64,000 nucleotides of DNA from Burkholderiaceae bacterium (GCA_023954045.1 JAMLIR010000020.1:1-64000); one strand, 5' to 3'. Numbered from the stretch's first letter, positions 11,416-21,230 are shown. A program made the numbers and translations. The notes: generated by a model not told the origin, from the letters alone.

Positions 11416-13011
11416 ATGCCGATCAATCCGCACGTCCCCGGCGCCGTCCCGGCCACGCGCTGCCAGATCCCCGCCGAGAGCCTGCGGTGCGGGATGTACG
11501 TGGCCGAGCTCGACCGGCCCTGGTTCGACACGCCGTTCCTGCTGCAGGGCTTCCGCATCGACAGCCAGATCGAACTGGACACGCTGCGCCGCTATTGCCG
11601 CTACGTCTACGTCGACCCCGAGCTGTCCGACATCGGCCTGGCCGAGGTCATCCGCAGGGTCGAGCTGGGCGACGATCCGTTCGAGCCTGCGTCCGCGGCC
11701 GGCGCGAGCGAGCCGCTGCGCTTCGACACCGTGCTCGACGATCGCAGCCTGCGCCAGAGCCGCCCCGCGCGGCCGGTGCGCATCCGCTCCGACGTCAAGA
11801 TCAGCAACCAGACCCGCGAGCGCTTCCGGCGCTTCATCAAGGCCACGGCGGTCGCGAGCGACGCCGTCGCCACGCGCTCGTCGCTGCTCGACCGCACGTT
11901 CGGCTGGCTGCGCGGCCTGGCCGGCCACGACCCCGACTCCGACGAGGCGCGCGCATCGCTCGCGCAGGCGCGCAGCGCGATCCGCGGCCAGCTGCCGCCC
12001 GAAGCGCGCCTGCGCCGCTACGCCGATCGCGCGCCGATCGAGGACGAACTGCCGCGCGCGCGCGAGGCCTGGGCGAACGCGTCGCGCCAGTTGCAGGCGA
12101 TGGGCGCCTGCGTGCGCGAGCGTCGCACCCCCGACGTCCAGGAGTTCGGGCGCGCCGTCGACGAAGTCGCCGACAGCATGATCGACAATCCGGACGCGCT
12201 GATGTGGGTGGCGCGACTCGACGAGAACGAGCGCGACGCGACCTCGCACGGGCTGAAGGTCGCGCTCTACCTGATCGCGCTGGGGCGCCACCTCGGGCTG
12301 CCGCGGCGCGAGCTCGCGCACCTGGGCACCATCGGCATGCTGGCCGACATCGGCAAGACGCTGCTGCCGCAGGCGCTGCTGGAGAAGTCCGGCATGCTCA
12401 CGCTGCCGGAACACAACGTGGTCAAGGAGCACGTGCGCCTGGGCCTCGAGGCCCTTCACCGCGACATGCGGCTCGCCCGGGCCGTCGAGGAAGGCATCGC
12501 GCAGCACCACGAGCGGCTCGACGGCTCCGGCTACCCGAAGGGGCTCCGGGGCGACGAGATCGGCGTCTACGGCCGCATGGCCGCCATCGCCGACAGCTTC
12601 GCCGCGCTGATCGCGGCGCGCGCCTACGCGAACGCCTCGGCGCCGCAGGACGCGCTGATGAACCTCTACGAATGGGCCGGCACGTCGTTCGACGAGCCGC
12701 TGGTCGAGCAGTTCGTGCAGGCGATCGGCCTGTTCCCCGTCGGCAGCCTGGTCGAGCTGTCGACCGGCGAAGTGGCCGTCGTCCTGGCCCACAATCGGGT
12801 GCGCAGGCTCGAGCCCCGCGTGATGGTGCTCACCGGCGCCGACAAGTCTCCGACGGCCACGCCGTTCGAGCGCGACCTGCTGGCCGGCTCGAGAGACCGC
12901 GAGCACGGCCAGGTCCGGATCGTCCGCGGCCTGGCCGACGGCGCATACGGGCTCAGGCCCGCGGAGCACCTCGGCGACCGGCTCGCCTGCGCCGACGACG
13001 CCGCGCCCTGA
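11416..13011 (+). CDS. DUF3391 + HD-GYP domain protein, HD pair degenerate (AD)
   Basis: A 531-residue paralogue of the protein at 6.3-8.0 kb. The DUF3391-like N-terminus is clear (residues about 15-75: IPAESLRCGMYVAELDRPW ... YVYVDPELSDIG), followed by a charged linker, the HD-GYP domain (about 270-430) and the conserved C-terminal extension (FPVGSLVELSTGEVAVVL). The HD dyad reads Ala310-Asp311 in LADIGK, again losing the metal-binding His, while QHHERLDGSGYPKGLRG is intact. Both paralogues lose only that residue, so the loss probably predates or accompanied their duplication. Predicted role: c-di-GMP binding or residual hydrolysis; not provable from sequence. Confidence 0.85.
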   Translation: MPINPHVPGAVPATRCQIPAESLRCGMYVAELDRPWFDTPFLLQGFRIDSQIELDTLRRYCRYVYVDPELSDIGLAEVIRRVELGDDPFEPASAAGASEPLRFDTVLDDRSLRQSRPARPVRIRSDVKISNQTRERFRRFIKATAVASDAVATRSSLLDRTFGWLRGLAGHDPDSDEARASLAQARSAIRGQLPPEARLRRYADRAPIEDELPRAREAWANASRQLQAMGACVRERRTPDVQEFGRAVDEVADSMIDNPDALMWVARLDENERDATSHGLKVALYLIALGRHLGLPRRELAHLGTIGMLADIGKTLLPQALLEKSGMLTLPEHNVVKEHVRLGLEALHRDMRLARAVEEGIAQHHERLDGSGYPKGLRGDEIGVYGRMAAIADSFAALIAARAYANASAPQDALMNLYEWAGTSFDEPLVEQFVQAIGLFPVGSLVELSTGEVAVVLAHNRVRRLEPRVMVLTGADKSPTATPFERDLLAGSRDREHGQVRIVRGLADGAYGLRPAEHLGDRLACADDAAP

Positions 13012-13057
13012 AGCGCGGCGCCGCGCCGGCCGCGCAGCGCGCGAGCGCGCGGCGGGT

Positions 13058-13672
13058 TCACGCCGGCGCGATCGTGCGCGTCTCGGTGACGATCGCGGAC
13101 ATCGGCCGGTCGTGGGGCTCCGGCACGAAGCAATCGATCTCGCAGGCGTCGTAGGCGACCCCGACCGCGGGCAGCGGGCGTTCGTCCAGCGTGCGGTCGT
13201 AGTAGCCGCCGCCGTAGCCGAGCCGGTAGCCGCGCACGTCGAAGCCCACGCACGGCACGACGAGCAGCGTAGGCCGCAGCGTGTCGAACGGCTCGGGCAG
13301 CGGGATGCCGAAGCGTGCCTCGCGCATCGATGCCGTCGGAGTCCAGCGCCCGAACTCGAGCGCCGCGCCGTCGGCCGCGACGCGCGGCAGCGCGATCGCG
13401 CTGCCGGCGCGATGCCAGCCGGCCATCGCCCCGCGCAGGTCGGGCTCGCCGCGGACCGGCCAGTAGACGCCCAGGACCGCGCGGTCGGCCGCCGGGCGCG
13501 CGGCCAGCCACGCTTCGAGGCGCGCCGCGATCGCGGCGTCGGCCGCACGGCGGAGCTGCGCGTCCATCGAGCGGCGCCACGCGATCAGCGTGTTGCGTGC
13601 GTCGCGACGCCCGGCTTCGTCGCCGATGCTGCGTGGTATCCTCGGTCTCGAGTTACGAGTCGTGTCGTTCAT
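13058..13672 (-). CDS. 5-formyltetrahydrofolate cyclo-ligase
   Basis: ATP-dependent conversion of 5-formyl-THF to 5,10-methenyl-THF, recycling a folate form that inhibits one-carbon enzymes. The 204-residue product has the family signature VPCVGFDVRGYRLGYGGGYYDRTL, the N-terminal RRDARNTLIAWRRSMD, and the C-terminal PHDRPMSAIVTETRTI. Start chosen at the ATG giving MNDTTRNSRP. It is convergent with the second HD-GYP gene and divergent from the lytic transglycosylase with about 50 bases between start codons. It fits the folate/methyl theme of metF, folB and the pteridine reductase in this window. Confidence 0.92.
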   Translation of the reverse strand: MNDTTRNSRPRIPRSIGDEAGRRDARNTLIAWRRSMDAQLRRAADAAIAARLEAWLAARPAADRAVLGVYWPVRGEPDLRGAMAGWHRAGSAIALPRVAADGAALEFGRWTPTASMREARFGIPLPEPFDTLRPTLLVVPCVGFDVRGYRLGYGGGYYDRTLDERPLPAVGVAYDACEIDCFVPEPHDRPMSAIVTETRTIAPA

Positions 13673-13723
13673 GCAGCGTTCGCTGCAGTGATGCCTGTTG
13701 TGGCCTGTTGTGAGTTGTCGGCG

Positions 13724-15685
13724 ATGAGACACCGTATCGCCCTTGCCGCGATTGTAGGACTGATCGGCGTGTGCACCCTGGCGCCGGTGCAGGCCGGCAA
13801 GCGCCCGGCGGCGCGCGCGGCGGCGATGACTCCCGACGACGCGCTGGTGGCGGCGCGCGAGGCCTTCGTCCGCAACGACCTCCCCCGCTTCGACGCCGCG
13901 GCCGCCCAGGCGCGCGAGCACCCGCTGGCCGAATACCTCGACTTCTGGCGGCTGCGCCTGCGGCTGCAGCCGCCGCAACCCGACGCCGATTCGGGCGCAG
14001 CCGACGCCGAGATCCGCCGTTTCATCGACGCCCACGCCGGCACGCTCGTCGCCGACCTGATGCGCCGCGACTGGCTGCTGAACCTGGGCCGGCGCGGCAT
14101 CTGGACCACCTTCGACGGCGAGTACGCGAAGTGGGTGCTGCGCGACGACGACGAGGTCCACTGCTACGCGTCGCTCGGGCGGCTGCAGCGCGGCGAGCCG
14201 GCACCGGCCGCCGCGCGCGAACTGGTGTTCTCGGTGCGCAAGTTCGGCGACGGCTGCGGGGCGCTGCTCGAGGCCATGGTGCGATCGGGTGCGCTGCAGC
14301 GCGACGACCTGCGCGCGCGCCTGCGCGTGGCGCTCGAATCGAACTCGCCCGACGCGATCCGGCGCGTCGCCGAGCTGCTCGGCCTCGATCGCGCGGCGGT
14401 CGAGGCGGCCCTGTCGAAGCCTTCGCGGGCGCTCGGCCAGGCCGCGGGCAGCGAGATCGCGCTGATCGCGCTCGGCCGGCTCGCCCGCAACGACCCTGCT
14501 GCCGCGGCCGAGCGGCTCCAGGCGGGCGTGGCGGCACTGCGCGGCGAAGACCTCGACTTCGCGTGGTCGCAGGTCGCCGCGGCCGGCATGCGCCGCCTCG
14601 CGCCCGAGTCGCTCGACTGGACGCGCCGCGCGCTGAACGCGCAGGCCACCGACGAGACCTGGGTATGGCTGGCGCGCGCGGCGCTGCGCGCCCAGGACTG
14701 GCCGACGCTGCGCGCGGTCGTCGGGCGGATGTCCGAGGCCGGCCGACGCGATCCCACCTGGATCTACTGGATGGCGCGCGCGATGCGCGAGACCGGCGAG
14801 TCCGCCGGCGCCGACGCGCTGCTGCACACGGTGGCCGGCCAGTTCAGCTTCTACGGCCAGCTCGCCGCCGAGGACCTCGGCCAGCTCACGGCGCCGCCGC
14901 CGCGCGCCGCCGACCCCACCGAAGCCGAGCTCGCCGAGCCGGCACGCAATCCGGGTTTCGCGCGGGCGCTGAAGTTCTACGAGCTGGGCCTGCGGCTCGA
15001 AGGCAACCGCGAATGGAATTTCCAGCTGCGCGGGATGAACGACCGCCAGCTGCTCGCCGCGGCCGAGTGGGCCTGCCAGCGCAAGGTGCTCGACCGCTGC
15101 GTGAACACCGCCGACCGCACCGAGACCGAGCACGACTTCCGGCTGCGCTTCGTCTCGCCGTTCCTCGACGAGCTCAAGCCGGTGGCGGCCGAGCGCGGCC
15201 TCGACCCGGCCTGGGTCTACGGGCTGATCCGCCAGGAATCGCGCTTCGTCATGGACGCGCGCTCGTGGGCCGGCGCGCAGGGACTGATGCAGATCATGCC
15301 GTCGACCGCGCGCTGGATCGCGCGCAAGCTGGGCGAGCGCGACTTCCGCGTCGAGCAGCTGCACGACCTTCCGACCAACCTGCGCTTCGGCACGTTCTAC
15401 CTGCGCAGCGTGCTCGACGACCTCGAGGGCTCGCCGGTGCTCGCCTCGGCCGCGTACAACGCCGGGCCGGGTCGGCCGCGGAACTGGCGCGCGACGCTTC
15501 CGCGGCCGGTCGAGGGCGCGATCTTCGCGGAGATCATCCCGTTCAACGAGACGCGCGACTACGTGAAGAAGGTACTGTCGAACGCCGTCTTCTACGCGGC
15601 GCTGTTCTCGGGCGAGCCGCAGTCGTTGAAGGCGCGGCTCGGCAGCGTCTTGCCGCAGCCGGCCTCGACCAGCGAACTTCCCTGA
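13724..15685 (+). CDS. Soluble lytic murein transglycosylase (Slt70-like)
   Basis: Periplasmic enzyme that cleaves peptidoglycan between MurNAc and GlcNAc, forming 1,6-anhydro ends. The 653-residue precursor has a signal peptide (residues 1-24, cleavage after VQA), a long alpha-helical superhelix region (about 30-460, Ala/Arg/Leu-rich) and a C-terminal goose-lysozyme-like SLT domain. The catalytic Glu is Glu505 in LIRQESRF, followed by GAQGLMQIMPSTARWIARKLG and ASAAYNAGPGRPRNW. I chose the ATG giving MRHRIALAAIVG because it starts directly at the signal peptide; an ATG 11 codons earlier is possible. The next gene follows after 12 bases. Confidence 0.93.
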   Translation: MRHRIALAAIVGLIGVCTLAPVQAGKRPAARAAAMTPDDALVAAREAFVRNDLPRFDAAAAQAREHPLAEYLDFWRLRLRLQPPQPDADSGAADAEIRRFIDAHAGTLVADLMRRDWLLNLGRRGIWTTFDGEYAKWVLRDDDEVHCYASLGRLQRGEPAPAAARELVFSVRKFGDGCGALLEAMVRSGALQRDDLRARLRVALESNSPDAIRRVAELLGLDRAAVEAALSKPSRALGQAAGSEIALIALGRLARNDPAAAAERLQAGVAALRGEDLDFAWSQVAAAGMRRLAPESLDWTRRALNAQATDETWVWLARAALRAQDWPTLRAVVGRMSEAGRRDPTWIYWMARAMRETGESAGADALLHTVAGQFSFYGQLAAEDLGQLTAPPPRAADPTEAELAEPARNPGFARALKFYELGLRLEGNREWNFQLRGMNDRQLLAAAEWACQRKVLDRCVNTADRTETEHDFRLRFVSPFLDELKPVAAERGLDPAWVYGLIRQESRFVMDARSWAGAQGLMQIMPSTARWIARKLGERDFRVEQLHDLPTNLRFGTFYLRSVLDDLEGSPVLASAAYNAGPGRPRNWRATLPRPVEGAIFAEIIPFNETRDYVKKVLSNAVFYAALFSGEPQSLKARLGSVLPQPASTSELP

Positions 15686-15697
15686 GCGCGCGCGGCG

Positions 15698-16663
15698 ATG
15701 GCCCATGCGCGCGTGCTCCTGATCGGCGGCGCCGGCTTCATCGGCAGCCAGATCGCCGGCCGGCTCGCGGCGGCCAACCGGCGCGTGCTCGTCCCGACGC
15801 GCCGCCACGAGCGGGCCCGGCACCTGTTGCCCCTGCCCACCGTCGAGGTCGTCGAAGCCGACGTCCACGACGACGGTCAGTTGCGCCGGCTGGCAGCGGG
15901 CGTCGACGCGGTGATCAACCTCGTCGGCATCCTTCACGGCCGTCGCGGCTCGCCCTGGGGCCCCGAATTCGAGGCGGCGCACGTCCGCCTGCCCGCGCGC
16001 GTCGCCGCCGCCTGCGCCGAAACCGGCGTGCGCCGGCTGCTGCACATGTCGGCGCTCGGCGTGCAGGAGGGCGGCGAGCGCTCCCTGCCCTCGATGTACC
16101 TGCGCTCGAAGGCCGCCGGCGAGCGCGCGGTGCGCGAGGCGAAGGCGCTCGACTGGACGATCTTCCGCCCGTCGGTCGTCTTCGGCCCGGGCGACAACTT
16201 CCTGAACCTGTTCGCGCGCCTGCAGGCGTGGCTGCCGCTGATGGCGCTGGGGCGCTCGACCGCGCGGTTCCAGCCGGTGTTCGTCGGCGACGTCGCGCAG
16301 GCCTTCGTCAACGCGCTCGACGAGCCGGCCACGCACGGCGGCTGCTACGAACTCGCCGGGCCCGACGTCTTCACGCTGCGCGAGCTGGTGGCGCTGGCCG
16401 GCCGCCAGTGCGGCCACGCGCGCCGGATCGTCGCGCTGCCCGACGCGCTGGGACGGCTGCAGGCGACGCTGCTCGAGTTCGCGCCCGGGCCGACGCTGAT
16501 GTCGCGCGACAACTTCGACTCGATGGCGATCGACAACGTCGCGCGCGGCCCGATCGCCGCGGAGCTCGGCGTCACCCCCACGCCGCTCGCGGCGATCGCG
16601 CCCTCGTACCTGGCCCGCGGCGCGGCCCGCTACGGCAACGAGCGCGCCCGCGCGCGCCGCTGA
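15698..16663 (+). CDS. NDUFA9-like atypical SDR (NAD(P)-binding) protein
   Basis: A 321-residue atypical short-chain dehydrogenase/reductase. The N-terminal dinucleotide motif is [16 protein letters not shown]. The segment INLVGILHG and the phrase [20 protein letters not shown] match the bacterial group related to the complex I accessory subunit NDUFA9. The classical YxxxK catalytic pair is present only loosely (YLRSK). Function is not established in bacteria; suggestions include quinone or complex I related roles. It sits between the lytic transglycosylase (12-base gap) and cca (34-base gap), so the three probably share a transcript. Confidence 0.85.
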   Translation: MAHARVLLIGGAGFIGSQIAGRLAAANRRVLVPTRRHERARHLLPLPTVEVVEADVHDDGQLRRLAAGVDAVINLVGILHGRRGSPWGPEFEAAHVRLPARVAAACAETGVRRLLHMSALGVQEGGERSLPSMYLRSKAAGERAVREAKALDWTIFRPSVVFGPGDNFLNLFARLQAWLPLMALGRSTARFQPVFVGDVAQAFVNALDEPATHGGCYELAGPDVFTLRELVALAGRQCGHARRIVALPDALGRLQATLLEFAPGPTLMSRDNFDSMAIDNVARGPIAAELGVTPTPLAAIAPSYLARGAARYGNERARARR

Positions 16664-16697
16664 ACCCGGCGCCGATGCGGACTTCGCGCCCGATCCG

Positions 16698-17921
16698 ATG
16701 AGGATCTACTGCGTCGGCGGGGCGGTACGCGACGAGCTGCTGGGCCTGCCGGTCAAGGACCGCGACTGGGTGGTCGTCGGCGCCACGCCCGAGATGCTGA
16801 TCGAGCGCGGCTTCCAGCCGGTGGGCCGCGACTTCCCGGTGTTCCTGCACCCGAAGACGCACGAGGAGTACGCGCTGGCGCGAACCGAGCGCAAGACTGC
16901 GCCCGGCTACCGGGGCTTCGCGGTGCACTACGCGCCGGACGTGACGCTCGAAGACGACCTGCTGCGCCGCGACCTGACGATCAACGCGATGGCGCGCGAC
17001 GCCGACGGCACGCTGATCGACCCGCACGGCGGGCTTGCCGACCTGCGCGCCGGCGTGCTTCGCCACGTCGGCGCGGCATTCACCGAGGACCCGGTACGCA
17101 TCCTGCGGCTGGCGCGCTTCGCCGCGCGCTTCGACCGTTTCGTCGTCGCGCCCGAGACGATGGCGCTGATGCGCCGGATGGTCGAGCACGGCGAGGCCGA
17201 CGCGCTGGTGGCCGAGCGCGTCTGGCAGGAGATCTCGCGCGGGCTGATGGAGCGGCACCCGTCGCGGATGTTCGCGGTGTTGCGCGATTGCGGCGCGCTG
17301 GCGCGGATCGTCCCCGAAGTCGACCGCCTGTGGGGCGTGCCGCAGCCGCCCGAGCATCACCCGGAGATCGACACCGGCGCTCACGTGATGATGGCGATCG
17401 ATCACGCCGCCGCCGTCGGGGCGACGCTGCCGGTGCGCTTTGCGACGCTGCTGCACGACGTCGGCAAGGGCGTGACGCCGCGCGACCAGTGGCCGCGGCA
17501 CCCCGGGCACGAAGAGCATTCGGCGCGAATCGTCGACGAGTTGTGCGAGCGGCTGCGCGCGCCGGTCGAGTGCCGCGACCTGGCGCGCCTGGTCGCGCGC
17601 GAGCACGAACTGATGCACCGGGCGCTCGAGTTGCGCGCCGGCACCCTGACCCGGCTGCTCGAACGGCTCGACGTGCTGCGCAAGCCGCAGCGGCTCGAGG
17701 ACCTGATCGCGGCCTGCGAGTCCGACTGGCGCGGCCGCCTCGGATTCGGCGACCGGCCGTGGCCCCAGGCCGAGCGGCTGCGCCTGGGCGCGCAGGCGAT
17801 GCGGTCGGTCGACGCGGGCGCGATCGCCGCGGCGCACGCCGGCTCGGCGACCGGCATCCGGGAAGCGATCCACGCCGCGCGCGTCGCGGCAGTCAGCGCG
17901 GCGATCGCCGGCGAGCGCTGA
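16698..17921 (+). CDS. cca: CCA-adding tRNA nucleotidyltransferase (with HD domain)
   Basis: Adds or repairs the 3'-CCA of tRNAs. The 407-residue protein opens with the class II nucleotidyltransferase signature [20 protein letters not shown] and has [10 protein letters not shown], the [11 protein letters not shown] region and the neck/body helices. An HD phosphohydrolase domain follows at about 225-330 ([20 protein letters not shown]), as in E. coli-type bifunctional Cca. Start chosen at the ATG giving [10 protein letters not shown]; upstream sequence is low-complexity GC. Length agrees with the E. coli enzyme. Confidence 0.96.
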   Translation: MRIYCVGGAVRDELLGLPVKDRDWVVVGATPEMLIERGFQPVGRDFPVFLHPKTHEEYALARTERKTAPGYRGFAVHYAPDVTLEDDLLRRDLTINAMARDADGTLIDPHGGLADLRAGVLRHVGAAFTEDPVRILRLARFAARFDRFVVAPETMALMRRMVEHGEADALVAERVWQEISRGLMERHPSRMFAVLRDCGALARIVPEVDRLWGVPQPPEHHPEIDTGAHVMMAIDHAAAVGATLPVRFATLLHDVGKGVTPRDQWPRHPGHEEHSARIVDELCERLRAPVECRDLARLVAREHELMHRALELRAGTLTRLLERLDVLRKPQRLEDLIAACESDWRGRLGFGDRPWPQAERLRLGAQAMRSVDAGAIAAAHAGSATGIREAIHAARVAAVSAAIAGER

Positions 17922-18004
17922 CCGGCGCGGCCGGCGCGCACGGCCCGCGCGACGCACACCGGGCGCACAGCCGGCGCGCACTCGGCGCACGGCGGCCGTC
18001 CGGC

Positions 18005-18199
18005 TCAGACCAGTTTCGCGATCAGCGCGGCGAGCAGCGAAAGCAGCACGGTCGACGCGAGCGGGATCGACCAGTCGCGCCCGAGGGCGCGGAACTCGAA
18101 GTCGCCGGGCAGGCGGCCGATGCCGAAACGGCGCAGCACCGGCATCAGGCCCGAGAACAGCACCAGCGCGAGCGTCACCACGAGCAGCCACTTCAGCAT
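18005..18199 (-). CDS. DUF2905 small membrane protein
   Basis: A 64-residue protein with two predicted transmembrane helices (residues 1-24 and about 44-64) around the short conserved segment RRFGIGRLPGDFEFRALGRDWSIPL, which is the DUF2905 signature. No function is known. It lies just downstream of the diheme cytochrome gene on the same strand and may be its co-transcribed neighbour. The 80 bases towards cca contain only a degenerate GCGCAC-rich stretch. Confidence 0.85.
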   Translation of the reverse strand: MLKWLLVVTLALVLFSGLMPVLRRFGIGRLPGDFEFRALGRDWSIPLASTVLLSLLAALIAKLV

Positions 18200-18221
18200 C
18201 GCCTGGACTCCGGACGAGCGC

Positions 18222-19079
18222 TCAAGGCCGCGCGTGACGCTGCAGGAACGCGACGATGTCGGCCGCGCGCAGCTGGGGCTCGCGCGCGTCGACCCGCGTG
18301 CCGGCCACCCGGTTCATCCAGAGCATGTTGGCCTGCATCCGGCGCACCACCCCGGGCCACTCGGACGCGCGATGGCGCTTCGGATCGGGCAGCACGTGGC
18401 ACTGGTCGCAGGCGTGGCGGAACATCCGGCCGGCCTCGGTGCCGAGCGCGCTCGCGAGCCCGGGTTGCGTCGCGTCGAGCGGCTTCTGCGCGTGGCGTTG
18501 CAGGTAGGCGACGATCTCGCGCGCCTCGTCGGCGCGGGGCGCGGCGAGGCCCGGTGCCTGTTCGCTGCCGGGCGCCTTCACGCCGGGCGCCTTCATCATG
18601 TCGGCCATCAGCGCGCCGAGGTTTCCCTTGCCCTCCATCCGCGGCACCATCCGCTGCACCACGCCGCGCCAGCGCGCCGGGTCGTGCATCGCCGGGTTGG
18701 GCAGGTGGTGGCACTGCACGCAGTACAGCGCGGTGAGGCGGGCGCCGCGCGAGTCGGCATCGGGCAGTTGCGACGGCCGCGGCCCCTCCGGCAGGATGCG
18801 CAGCAGCATCTGGCCGTGCCGGCTCGTCGACCAGCGCTCGCGCGACTCGGCCGCGAGCCGATCGAGATCCGTGGCCGACAGACGCTCGACGTCGGGTCGC
18901 AGCCCCCGCGCGGTGGACTTCGCCGGCACGCGCGCCGACAGTTCCCGCGTCACCGGTTCCGGGCCCGGCTGCGCCGAGGCAGCGGGCGCGAGTGCCGACG
19001 CGCAGGCCGCCGCGAGCGCGGCCGCGGCGCCGGCGCGTCGCGCCGGCGAGCATGCCGGGTCGGGTCGGAGGTGCGCCAC
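18222..19079 (-). CDS. Periplasmic diheme c-type cytochrome
   Basis: A 285-residue precursor with a signal peptide (about 1-36, ending APAASA) and two CXXCH haem sites, Cys120-His124 (CVQCH) and Cys224-His228 (CDQCH). Each is followed by the repeated pattern HLPNPAMHDPARWRGVVQRM / HVLPDPKRHRASEWPGVVRR, so the protein is an internal duplication of a monohaem unit. Candidate distal Met ligands lie in MQANMLWMN and MADMM. Role: periplasmic electron transfer, partner unknown. The start is only three bases after the stop of the MidA-like gene, so these genes are co-transcribed. Confidence 0.88.
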   Translation of the reverse strand: MAHLRPDPACSPARRAGAAAALAAACASALAPAASAQPGPEPVTRELSARVPAKSTARGLRPDVERLSATDLDRLAAESRERWSTSRHGQMLLRILPEGPRPSQLPDADSRGARLTALYCVQCHHLPNPAMHDPARWRGVVQRMVPRMEGKGNLGALMADMMKAPGVKAPGSEQAPGLAAPRADEAREIVAYLQRHAQKPLDATQPGLASALGTEAGRMFRHACDQCHVLPDPKRHRASEWPGVVRRMQANMLWMNRVAGTRVDAREPQLRAADIVAFLQRHARP

Positions 19080-19082
19080 GGC

Positions 19083-20273
19083 TCATTGCAGCACGGCGCG
19101 CCGGTCGCGGGTGGCGAATCCCGGCGCGTCGTCGGGGACATCGCGGCCGAACGCGATCGCCTTGAACAACTCGCCCATCTCCGCCTCGGACAGCAGCATC
19201 TGCGCCGCCCGGGCCTGCCGCGCCCACTCGCGCGCGTCGTCGCGCGGCAGCGCTCCGAGACGGTCGAGCAGCCCGCAGTCGAGCAGGAAGCGGGCCTGCG
19301 AGTTGTAGCCGAGCGGCGCCAGTCCCGCGCCGAGCGCGGCGCGGCTCACCGCGGTGAAGTCGACGTGGGCCGTGACGTCCTGCAGCCCGGGCCACAGGAA
19401 CGGGTCGCCGTGCACGCGATGGCGGTAGTGGCACTGCAGGGTGCCGCCGGACCGGTCCGGGTGGTAGTACTCGGCGCGCGGGAAGCCGTAGTCGAGCAAC
19501 AGCATCGCCCCGCGAGCCAGCCGCGCGGCGACCGTGGCGACCCAGCCCTCGGCCTGCTCGCCGATCTCCGAAACGTAGTCGCCGGCCGGCGCGCCCGCGG
19601 CCCCCCAGGCCTCGGAAACCGCCTGGCGCACGCGCGCCGCGAACGCGTCGTCGCCGGGGCGGTCGGCGAACGCGAAGCCGCCGCCGGGCGCGCGCGCGAC
19701 GCCGCGCTCGAAGACCCGGTCCTCGGAGAAGCGGAACAGCCGCACCGGCATCGCGTCGAGCACCTCGTTGGCCAGGACGACGCCCTCGATGCGCAGCGGC
19801 AGCGCGTCGAGCCAGCTCACGCGCCCGAGCAGCGCCGGCACGCGCCGCGCCAGCAGTTCGCGCTGCCGGCCGCGCAACTCGGCCGAGAGCTCGACGATCT
19901 CGTAGCGCTGCGGCGCCGCGCCGAGCGTCTCCAGCGACTCGAGCAGCTGGGCCGCCATCTCGCCCGAGCCCGCCCCGAACTCGACGATCGACGCGGGCGC
20001 CGAGTCGAACCAGTGCGCGCACTGCGCCGCAAGGCACTGCCCGAACAGCGGCGACAGCTCGGGCGCGGTGACGAAGTCGCCGTCGGCGCCGAACTTCCGG
20101 CTGCCCGCCGCGTAGTAGCCGAGCCGCGGCTCGTAGAGCGCCATGTCCATGTAGCGGTCGAAGCCGATCCAGCCCCCGGCTTGCCCGATCGCATCGGCGA
20201 CGCGCGCAGCGAGCTCGCGGGAGACCTGCGCGGCGTGCGCCGGCGGAGCCGGCAGGATCTCGTCGGGCCTCAC
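19083..20273 (-). CDS. MidA/NDUFAF7-family SAM-dependent methyltransferase
   Basis: A 396-residue protein of the COG1565 family. Its eukaryotic member NDUFAF7 (MidA) symmetrically dimethylates an arginine of the complex I 49-kDa subunit. Visible landmarks are GWIGFDRYMDMALYEPRLGYYA, the SAM motif VEFGAGSGEMAAQLL, VLANEVLDAMPV and MLLLDYGFPRAEYYHPDRSG. The bacterial substrate is unknown. Together with the NDUFA9-like gene 4 kb away it gives two homologues of complex I accessory/assembly proteins in one neighbourhood. Transcribed after the PlsC-type gene with a 27-base gap. Confidence 0.9.
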   Translation of the reverse strand: MRPDEILPAPPAHAAQVSRELAARVADAIGQAGGWIGFDRYMDMALYEPRLGYYAAGSRKFGADGDFVTAPELSPLFGQCLAAQCAHWFDSAPASIVEFGAGSGEMAAQLLESLETLGAAPQRYEIVELSAELRGRQRELLARRVPALLGRVSWLDALPLRIEGVVLANEVLDAMPVRLFRFSEDRVFERGVARAPGGGFAFADRPGDDAFAARVRQAVSEAWGAAGAPAGDYVSEIGEQAEGWVATVAARLARGAMLLLDYGFPRAEYYHPDRSGGTLQCHYRHRVHGDPFLWPGLQDVTAHVDFTAVSRAALGAGLAPLGYNSQARFLLDCGLLDRLGALPRDDAREWARQARAAQMLLSEAEMGELFKAIAFGRDVPDDAPGFATRDRRAVLQ

Positions 20274-20300
20274 GCGCGGCGAGCCCCGGGTCCGGGCCGA

Positions 20301-21230
20301 TCAGCGCGGCGCATCGGCGCCCTGCGCGCCGGGCGCGGTGGCGGCGAGCAGTTCGTCGATGCGACGATCCTTGCGCTGCCACAACTCGTGCAGCCACGCC
20401 TGGACGCGCTTGCGCAGCCTGGAGTCGGCCATGTAGTTCCCGCTGCAGAACTCGGGCGGGATCGCGTGCCGGTCGACGCGCACCACGATGCGCTCGACGT
20501 CGCCGCGCAGGAACTGCCAGAAGCTGGGCGCGCCGCCCGGATAGACGATCGTCACGTCGATCATCGAGTCGAACCTGTCGCCCAGCGCATTGAGCGACAG
20601 CGCCAGCGCGCCCGCCTTCGGCTTGAGCAGGTGCCGGTACGGCGAGCGCTGTGCCGCGTGCTTGTCCGGCGTGAAGCGCGTGCCCTCGACGAAGTTCATC
20701 ACGCTGGTCGGCAGCAGCGCGAATTTCGCGCAGGCGCGCCGCGTCGTCTCCAGGTCCTCGAGCCGCTTCTCGGGGTGCTTCCTCAGGTACTGGTCGGAGT
20801 GCCGGCGCATGAACGGGAAATCGAGCGCCCACCACGCCAGGCCCATCACCGGCACCCAGATCAGCTCGTGCTTCAGGAAGAACTTGAGCAGCGGGATGCG
20901 CCGGTTGAACAGGTGCTGCAGCACGAAGATGTCGACCCAGGTCTGGTGGTTCGCGCAGACCATGTACCAGCCGCGATACTCGAAGCCCTCGAGCCCCTGG
21001 ACGTCCCAGGCGGTGCGCTGTGTCAGCCGCATCCAGGCGCTGTTGCCCGCGATCCAGCGGGTGGCGACCCCGTTGAGCATCGGATCGATGGCCGCCCGCA
21101 CTGCGGCGAACGGCAGCACCAGCTTCACCAGTGCCAGCGCGAACAGCAGCAGGCACCAGAACAGCGTATTGGCCACCAGCATCAGGAAGGCCGCGACCGC
21201 GCGTACGGTCGGGGGCAGGAAGCTCAGCAT
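20301..21230 (-). CDS. PlsC-family acyltransferase (YihG/lysophospholipid type)
   Basis: A 309-residue inner-membrane 1-acyl-glycerophosphate-type acyltransferase. The catalytic HX4D motif is His95...Asp100 (ANHQTWVD) and the glycerol-phosphate/substrate motif is VEGTRFT. Two N-terminal hydrophobic helices (about 10-45) anchor it. KFFLKHELIWVPVMGLAWW and FPFMRR are typical of the YihG/YihG-like subgroup. I start at the ATG giving MLSFLPPTVR, which opens at the first helix. Divergent from the pteridine reductase gene with about 100 bases between. Acyl donor and acceptor cannot be read from sequence. Confidence 0.88.
   Translation of the reverse strand: MLSFLPPTVRAVAAFLMLVANTLFWCLLLFALALVKLVLPFAAVRAAIDPMLNGVATRWIAGNSAWMRLTQRTAWDVQGLEGFEYRGWYMVCANHQTWVDIFVLQHLFNRRIPLLKFFLKHELIWVPVMGLAWWALDFPFMRRHSDQYLRKHPEKRLEDLETTRRACAKFALLPTSVMNFVEGTRFTPDKHAAQRSPYRHLLKPKAGALALSLNALGDRFDSMIDVTIVYPGGAPSFWQFLRGDVERIVVRVDRHAIPPEFCSGNYMADSRLRKRVQAWLHELWQRKDRRIDELLAATAPGAQGADAPR

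Noticed and set aside
13013-13026. Perfect 14-base palindrome GCGCGGCGCCGCGC between two convergent genes as terminator
   Set aside because: No loop bases and no T-run; self-complementary GC words are common in this DNA.
17930-18000. GCGCAC-rich stretch between cca and the DUF2905 gene as a repeat array
   Set aside because: Units vary in length and sequence; it looks like low-complexity GC, not a true tandem repeat or CRISPR.
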